DNA of 12,239 nucleotides from Actinomycetota bacterium (GTDB taxonomy: Bacteria > Actinomycetota > Humimicrobiia > Humimicrobiales > Humimicrobiaceae), in the NCBI GenBank assembly GCA_018894445.1, contig JAHIPJ010000201.1, positions 1 to 12,239 on the forward strand, given 5' to 3'. A program made the translations under genes and the position numbers. The notes under the pieces are model-generated. The model did no database searches and was not told the DNA's origin. It was given only the letters and a program-made list of their open reading frames with translations. Shown piece by piece: positions 7,281 to 12,239 of the stretch. Numbering within the stretch: the first letter of the stretch is position 1; each line of letters opens with the position of its first letter.

Positions 7281-8441
7281 TTACGCCCCCATACCTACTC
7301 TCTGTTGCTGCTGGTGGAGTTTACCTTCTGTTTTAATTGATGGAGCAACCATTACTTCAGCTTTCTGGAAATCCTTGATGTTTTCATAACCGCATGTAGC
7401 CATTGAAGTTCTCAGAGCTCCAAATAGATTTAAGGTTCCATCATTTTCAAATGCAGGTCCCACCAGTATTTCTCTCAAGCTAGCAGCTACATCTGTCTTA
7501 ATTCTGGTACCCCTTGGAAGATCGGGGTGGAAGGTTGCCATACCCCAGTGATAACCCCTGCCTGGAGCTTCTTTAGCCCTTGAAAGCGGGGAACCTATCA
7601 TAACCAGATCTGCGCCGCAGGCAATAGCTTTCGCAATGTCTCCGCCTGTACGCATACCGCCATCAGCAATTACTAATGAGTACTGTCCTGTTTCCTCCAG
7701 ATATCTAACCCTTGCAGCTGAAGCATCCGCAATCGCAGTAGCCTGAGGCACACCAATCCCCAGCACCTGCCTTGTGGTACATGCTGCTCCGGGACCGACA
7801 CCTACTAGAACACCAACCGCTCCTGTTCGCATCAGGTGCAGGGAAGTGGAATATGATGCACAACCGCCAACTATAACCGGGACCGGACATTCGGGAATAA
7901 ATTTTTTCAAATCTAACGGCATTTTTGTCTTACTCACATGCTCAGCGCTAACTACCGTACCCTGTATTATCAGAATATCAAGACCAGCATCTATAGCTAT
8001 ATTATAATACTTTTCAACATTTTTAGGAGTTAAGGAGGCGCAGGCTATATCACTTTCTTTCTTTATCTGTTTTACTCTTTTAGCAATTAATTCCTCTTTA
8101 ATGGGCTCACTATAAATTTTCTGCATTTTACTGGTAGCTTCTCCTGCAGAAAATTTTGAAATTCTTTCCAGAATTTCATCCGCATTATCATATCTGCACT
8201 GCAGCCCCTCTAAATTCAGCACAGCAAGCCCTCCTATTTTTCTCATTTCTTTAGCAAATCTTACGTCTACAACACCATCCATTGCTGAAGCCAGTACCGG
8301 CAGTTCAAGCTTATATTCTCCAATATTTACTGAAATATCAATATCCTCCGGATCCCTGGTTCTTCTACTTGGGACTATTGATACTTCATCAAAACCATAA
8401 GATCTTCTGCCAGTTTTCCCCTTGCCAATTTCTATTTCCAT
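7281..8441 (-). CDS. guaB3: GuaB3-type IMP dehydrogenase family protein
   Basis: A 386-residue TIM-barrel protein of the IMPDH family. The N-terminus ([20 protein letters not shown]) and the [14 protein letters not shown] block are typical of the GuaB3 subgroup of Actinobacteria and cyanobacteria rather than ordinary GuaB. The CBS domain pair is absent: the barrel continues without the usual insertion of about 120 residues. The catalytic loop [18 protein letters not shown] (216-233) keeps the nucleophile, Cys221, and the phosphate-binding [11 protein letters not shown] (259-269) is intact. The flap region reads [11 protein letters not shown] infer oxidation of IMP to XMP with NAD. GuaB3 proteins were long annotated without a proven role, so activity is inferred from intact residues and from guaA one base downstream. 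GGGGA five bases before the ATG is the SD. Confidence 0.93.
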   Translation of the reverse strand: MEIEIGKGKTGRRSYGFDEVSIVPSRRTRDPEDIDISVNIGEYKLELPVLASAMDGVVDVRFAKEMRKIGGLAVLNLEGLQCRYDNADEILERISKFSAGEATSKMQKIYSEPIKEELIAKRVKQIKKESDIACASLTPKNVEKYYNIAIDAGLDILIIQGTVVSAEHVSKTKMPLDLKKFIPECPVPVIVGGCASYSTSLHLMRTGAVGVLVGVGPGAACTTRQVLGIGVPQATAIADASAARVRYLEETGQYSLVIADGGMRTGGDIAKAIACGADLVMIGSPLSRAKEAPGRGYHWGMATFHPDLPRGTRIKTDVAASLREILVGPAFENDGTLNLFGALRTSMATCGYENIKDFQKAEVMVAPSIKTEGKLHQQQQRVGMGA

Positions 8442-8450
8442 TTATTCCCC

Positions 8451-9107
8451 TTATCTTTTAAGTTTTTTCTCTTCTTTTTTTATTAATCTTTTAATATTTT
8501 CTCTATGAGTAATAAAAGTAAGTATACACAAGCATAACACAGCAATTACTATCGGCCACGCATATCTGGTGAAATAAAATGAAATGGGAGTAACAACAGC
8601 CGCGCATAAAGATGCGAGAGATACTATTCTAAAGACCGCAAAAATAACAGCCCAGGTGCCAAGAATAATAATAAGTGGAAGTATCTTCAACCATATGGGA
8701 TTATCCATGAATGGCAGGGTTGAGACTCCGATTACCACCCCTAAAGAAGCTGCGATTCCCTTTCCACCTTTAAATTTAATATAGGCAGGAAAATCATGGC
8801 CCAATACAACAGCAGCGGATACGATGGAAAGAAGTATTAGATTCTTATCCTGAGGATAAATCTGAGGATAAATGAAGTACAGTACCAGTATTGGTGTGAA
8901 CCCTTTTATGACATCAACAACTATTGTTAAAATACCATAACCTGCGCCAAGTGTACGGGTAATGTTAGTTCCCCCCACATTTCCGCTTCCATATTTTCTT
9001 ATATCGTCGCCCTTTTTTATTCTATGAATTACATACGCAGTAGGAAAAGCGCCAAAAAGGTAGGCTGCAATTACAAATATAATCTTATAAAATAAATCAA
9101 TATTCAT
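8451..9107 (-). CDS. plsY: Acyl-phosphate:glycerol-3-phosphate acyltransferase
   Basis: A 218-residue polytopic inner-membrane enzyme that transfers the acyl group from acyl-phosphate to glycerol-3-phosphate, giving lysophosphatidate. The three PlsY motifs are present: KYGSGNVGGTNITR (38-51), LGHDFPAYIKFKGGKGIA (102-119) and the C-terminal THRENIKRL (200-208). Hydrophobic segments at about 4-28, 56-80, 90-106, 118-133 and 140-198 suggest five to seven membrane spans. The Lys-rich tail (RLIKKEEKKLKR) is probably cytosolic. It is the first gene of the operon and ends nine bases before guaB3. No good Shine-Dalgarno precedes the ATG; the nearest AGGT is 17 bases away. A start within MNIDLF remains the best choice because the first helix follows at once. 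Confidence 0.95.
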   Translation of the reverse strand: MNIDLFYKIIFVIAAYLFGAFPTAYVIHRIKKGDDIRKYGSGNVGGTNITRTLGAGYGILTIVVDVIKGFTPILVLYFIYPQIYPQDKNLILLSIVSAAVVLGHDFPAYIKFKGGKGIAASLGVVIGVSTLPFMDNPIWLKILPLIIILGTWAVIFAVFRIVSLASLCAAVVTPISFYFTRYAWPIVIAVLCLCILTFITHRENIKRLIKKEEKKLKR

Positions 9108-9128
9108 AATATATAATAATAATTACCT

Positions 9129-9134
9129 ATTATA
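9129..9134 (-). promoter_or_regulatory. Probable -10 box of the plsY-guaB3-guaA operon
   Basis: TATAAT on the minus strand 21 bases before the plsY start. TTGATT upstream has a spacer of about 21 bases, which is too long, so the -35 is uncertain. Transcription would begin around 9122, giving a leader of only about 15 nt without a clear ribosome binding site. Confidence 0.4.
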
Positions 9135-9409
9135 TTGGTTTAGAAACTCTAGAAAAATCAAAAAGATATAAATCCTTTAAAAAACCTTAAATTACTCTCT
9201 GAAAATCCATAGAATAATAATAAAGGAAATATTACTACAAGTCATTGATTTATTCAATTTATAAAGTGATGCATTAACTCTGTAGTGTGATTTTTTAATT
9301 TTATCACAAAATAACATTCCCCTGGCATAATTATATGTATTTTTAGTCTTTACGGAATCAGGGTTCGGATATAATTTTTGCAAGTTGTGGCGAAATTCTT
9401 ATGAAGTCA
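9135..9409. other. AT-rich gap between abrB-like gene and plsY operon
   Basis: No convincing gene, RNA or hairpin terminator is visible. A minus-strand frame of 63 codons (9383-9192, TTG start) has no ribosome binding site and no recognisable residues. Immediately after the abrB-like stop, a different frame reads NDFIRISPQLAKIISEP before a stop, possibly a decayed coding scrap. Confidence 0.4.
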
Positions 9410-9691
9410 TTAACATTTAAAGTTAAAATCCTTAATAACTCTTTTCATTCTGTCTTCTCTTTCTTTTTGTAAAAAATCTGTAAAAGATTCCAGGGGCTCT
9501 GAGCAGACAACAAGAATCCCGTCTTTATCTATAACAAACGGGTTTGAGGGTTTAGGATGAACTATTATATTATCCGAAGTGGCTTCAACCTCAACTTCGG
9601 TATTATTTTTAAGGCCAAAGTCATTTCTTATTTTTTTTGGAATTACTATTCTTCCAAATTTATCAATTTTTGTTTTAAATTTCATTGTCAA
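9410..9691 (-). CDS. AbrB/MazE (SpoVT-AbrB domain) regulator, VapB-like orphan antitoxin
   Basis: A protein of 93 residues (91 if the ATG at 9685 is used). Residues 4-47 form a swapped-hairpin SpoVT-AbrB DNA-binding domain (KIDKFGRIVIPKKIRNDFGL, then VEVEATSDNIIVHPK). The C-terminal part (DGILVVCSEPLESFTDFLQ, then EREDRMKR) resembles the toxin-binding tail of VapB-type antitoxins that precede PIN-domain toxins. No toxin gene follows. An ATG overlaps the stop (ATGTTAA, 9416-9410), as in coupled pairs, but that frame ends after five codons. The start is ambiguous: AGAGGTG lies six bases before TTG 9691 and twelve before ATG 9685, so spacing favours TTG. The gene may be an orphan regulator or the survivor of a decayed pair. 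Confidence 0.85.
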   Translation of the reverse strand: MTMKFKTKIDKFGRIVIPKKIRNDFGLKNNTEVEVEATSDNIIVHPKPSNPFVIDKDGILVVCSEPLESFTDFLQKEREDRMKRVIKDFNFKC

Positions 9692-9697
9692 TTAATA

Positions 9698-9704
9698 CAC
9701 CTCT
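9698..9704 (-). promoter_or_regulatory. Ribosome binding site of the AbrB-like gene
   Basis: AGAGGTG on the minus strand. Its six-base spacing to TTG 9691 argues for the non-ATG start; the in-frame ATG is twelve bases away. Confidence 0.55.
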
Positions 9705-9716
9705 AAAAGAAGTAGA

Positions 9717-9775
9717 ATTATATTTGTAATCATATTTACCATTATCATATGGTTTTTGGCAATTATCAATGCCAA
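9717..9775 (-). promoter_or_regulatory. Promoter region of AbrB-like gene with two dyads
   Basis: A TATAAT box reads on the minus strand at 9722-9717. Upstream are two inverted repeats: ACCAT/ATGGT (9738-9742 and 9749-9753) and TTGGCA/TGCCAA (9756-9761 and 9770-9775, 8-base spacer). Such dyads around a promoter suit autoregulation by an antitoxin-like protein; this role is inferred. No strong -35 was found. Confidence 0.35.
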
Positions 9776-9883
9776 TTTTATTTAGAGTTTGGTATGACTG
9801 CAGGTTTTTTTTATGATACTTTTTATGGTGAAATGGGTATAAGACTTAAAATCGTCCTCAATATTTTCCCGCCATATGAATAA

Positions 9884-9910
9884 GGCTGGCTTTACAATTA
9901 AAAGCCAGCC
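9884..9910 (-). terminator. Hairpin downstream of groEL, probable terminator
   Basis: A perfect 10-bp stem, GGCTGGCTTT (9884-9893) and AAAGCCAGCC (9901-9910), with a 7-base loop, lies about 56 bases past the groEL stop. The trailing sequence on the minus strand is TTATTCATA, only moderately T-rich, so it may act as a transcript-stabilising 3' end as well as a terminator. Confidence 0.6.
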
Positions 9911-9933
9911 CTATTATCTCTTCTATTTATACT

Positions 9934-9956
9934 ATTAAAGTTAAAGTAACTTTAAT
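9934..9956. repeat. AT-rich perfect inverted repeat after groEL
   Basis: Ten-base arms, ATTAAAGTTA and TAACTTTAAT, around a 3-base AAG centre. It lies nine bases past the groEL stop and 23 bases before the GC-rich hairpin. It could be part of the transcript 3' end or a protein-binding dyad. No T-tract follows. Confidence 0.45.
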
Positions 9957-9965
9957 CAGCTGTCA

Positions 9966-11615
<1,650 letters not shown>

Positions 11616-11629
11616 TTAAAATAAAACTT

Positions 11630-11917
11630 TTATTTCACAATTGCCAGAACGTCACTTTCTTTTATAATCAGATGTTCTTCACCATCAATTTTTACTTCCG
11701 TCCCTGAATACTTGGAATAAAGAACAACATCTCCGGCCTTTACTTCCATAGGAATTTTATCGCCTTTTTCATTCCGTGCTCCCTCACCAGCTGCAATTAC
11801 CTTGCCTTCCTGGGGTTTTTCTTTTGCAGAATCCGGAAGTACGATTCCGCTTTTGGTTTTTTCTTCACTAGGCTTTGGTTTCACCAGCAATCTGTCACCA
11901 AGTGGTCTGTATCCCAT
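11630..11917 (-). CDS. groES: Co-chaperonin GroES (Hsp10)
   Basis: The 95-residue heptameric lid of the GroEL cage. It starts [14 protein letters not shown], the mobile GroEL-binding loop is at about 17-33 ([15 protein letters not shown]), and the roof and barrel follow with [11 protein letters not shown] and [20 protein letters not shown]. The length is canonical. The ribosome binding site AGAAGGAGG is strong, seven bases before the ATG. It is the first gene of the groESL operon, with a leader of about 85 nt that contains the CIRCE operator. Confidence 0.99.
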   Translation of the reverse strand: MGYRPLGDRLLVKPKPSEEKTKSGIVLPDSAKEKPQEGKVIAAGEGARNEKGDKIPMEVKAGDVVLYSKYSGTEVKIDGEEHLIIKESDVLAIVK

Positions 11918-11972
11918 TACTTTTCCTCCTTCTAAAATATATTATACATTTATGCAAAAACATAAAAATAAA

Positions 11973-11999
11973 TCAGCACTCCCTTTATTAGACTGCTAA
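11973..11999 (-). promoter_or_regulatory. CIRCE operator (HrcA site), slightly degenerate
   Basis: On the plus strand TCAGCACTC (11973-11981), a 9-base spacer and GACTGCTAA (11991-11999). The consensus is TTAGCACTC-N9-GAGTGCTAA, so each arm has one mismatch and the spacer is exact. It lies just downstream of the predicted groES transcription start, the usual place for HrcA repression and heat induction. HrcA itself is not in the window. Confidence 0.88.
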
Positions 12000-12008
12000 C
12001 ACTTAGAA

Positions 12009-12037
12009 ATAATAGTATAATAAAATTAAAAAATCAA
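12009..12037 (-). promoter_or_regulatory. Sigma-A-type promoter of groES-groEL
   Basis: On the minus strand TTGATT (12037-12032), a 17-base spacer, then TATTAT (12014-12009). Transcription would start near 12002, directly in front of the CIRCE element. Confidence 0.75.
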
Positions 12038-12065
12038 GAATAAAATTTAAAAATATATAGAAATA

Positions 12066-12091
12066 TAACCTAATTGGGGTTAGACCTAATT
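12066..12091. repeat. Short repeats upstream of the groESL promoter
   Basis: ACCTAATT occurs twice, 16 bases apart (12068-12075 and 12084-12091). TAACC/GGTTA (12066-12070 and 12078-12082) form a small dyad. The stem is too weak for a convincing terminator of the gene to the right. It may be a regulator site or chance in AT-rich DNA. Confidence 0.25.
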
Positions 12092-12171
12092 ATGTCATGT
12101 AAAAAAAGTAGAACAAAATATAAAAAATTATTTTCCGGGTCTTATCTCTTATTTAAATACTAAAGATAATA

Positions 12172-12239
12172 CTATTGCTTTTTCTTAACAGAAATCTTAA
12201 TAACAGCCAGTACATAAAACACAACACCTGTCACAACTA
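12172..12239 (-). CDS. C-terminal end of an unidentified membrane protein (partial)
   Basis: A minus-strand frame enters from the right edge and ends at TAG 12172-12174. It gives 21 residues: VVTGVVFYVLAVIKI followed by SVKKKQ. A hydrophobic segment ending in a basic tail is typical of the last transmembrane helix of a transporter or other integral membrane protein. The other two minus-strand frames close within a few codons of the edge. The family cannot be named from this fragment. The roughly 130 bases between it and the groES promoter contain no clear terminator. Confidence 0.5.
   Translation of the reverse strand, partial: VVTGVVFYVLAVIKISVKKKQ

Noticed and set aside
7290..8441. Truncation of GuaB because the CBS domains are missing
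   Set aside because: Length, N-terminus and the HPDLPRG and MATCGY blocks all match complete GuaB3 proteins, which naturally lack CBS domains.
9192..9383. 63-codon minus-strand frame after the AbrB-like gene
   Set aside because: TTG start without ribosome binding site, AT-driven composition rich in Asn, Lys and Ile, no recognisable domain, and a frame that does not continue from the abrB stop.
12060..12170. Factor-independent terminator for the gene at the right edge
   Set aside because: The TAACC/GGTTA stem is only five base pairs and is not followed directly by a T-run.

Overview
This is an AT-rich bacterial window. Three genes or remnants occupy the left end, and from position 2287 onward everything runs on the minus strand. 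The best clue to the host is the CBS-less GuaB3-type IMP dehydrogenase paralogue next to guaA. That pairing is a hallmark of Actinobacteria (guaB2-guaB3-guaA neighbourhoods) and also occurs in cyanobacteria. With the low GC content and the HrcA/CIRCE-type groESL promoter, I infer a low-GC, deep-branching actinobacterial or other uncultivated lineage. This is an inference from one marker, not a proven assignment. No rRNA, tRNA, CRISPR array or insertion sequence was seen.

Left accessory end (1-1167): a small protein gene overlaps a gene for an AbiEii/AbiGii-type nucleotidyltransferase, a layout typical of toxin-antitoxin or abortive-infection pairs. Just downstream, on the opposite strand, is a short coding relic (895-1065) that resembles the C-terminus of a PfkB-family sugar kinase. 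This suggests past insertion or deletion. A plus-strand M29 metallo-aminopeptidase gene (1168-2280) follows, with its own promoter-like -10 box.

Housekeeping operon (9107 down to 2287, minus strand): plsY, guaB3, guaA, chorismate mutase (AroQ class), DAHP synthase (type I-beta) and pcrA/uvrD lie head to tail. Most gaps are only a few bases; the largest, 84 bp, precedes DAHP synthase. The cluster joins phospholipid synthesis (first acylation of glycerol-3-phosphate), GMP synthesis, the entry and branch-point steps of aromatic amino acid synthesis, and a repair helicase. DAHP synthase and chorismate mutase are separate neighbouring genes here; in Bacillus the same two modules are fused.

Middle (9108-9965): an AbrB/VapB-like antitoxin-type regulator stands alone. 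No toxin gene follows it, although an ATG overlaps its stop codon. Dyad symmetries lie upstream of it. Two perfect inverted repeats sit between it and groEL.

Right end (9966-12239): groES and groEL form a bicistronic chaperonin operon with strong ribosome binding sites. A good -35/-10 promoter precedes them, with a slightly degenerate CIRCE operator over the predicted transcription start. The last bases encode the hydrophobic, Lys-rich C-terminus of an unidentified membrane protein that enters from outside the window. Nothing here amounts to a clearly new system. The least explained parts are the nucleotidyltransferase pair, the kinase relic, the orphan antitoxin and the mixed operon.
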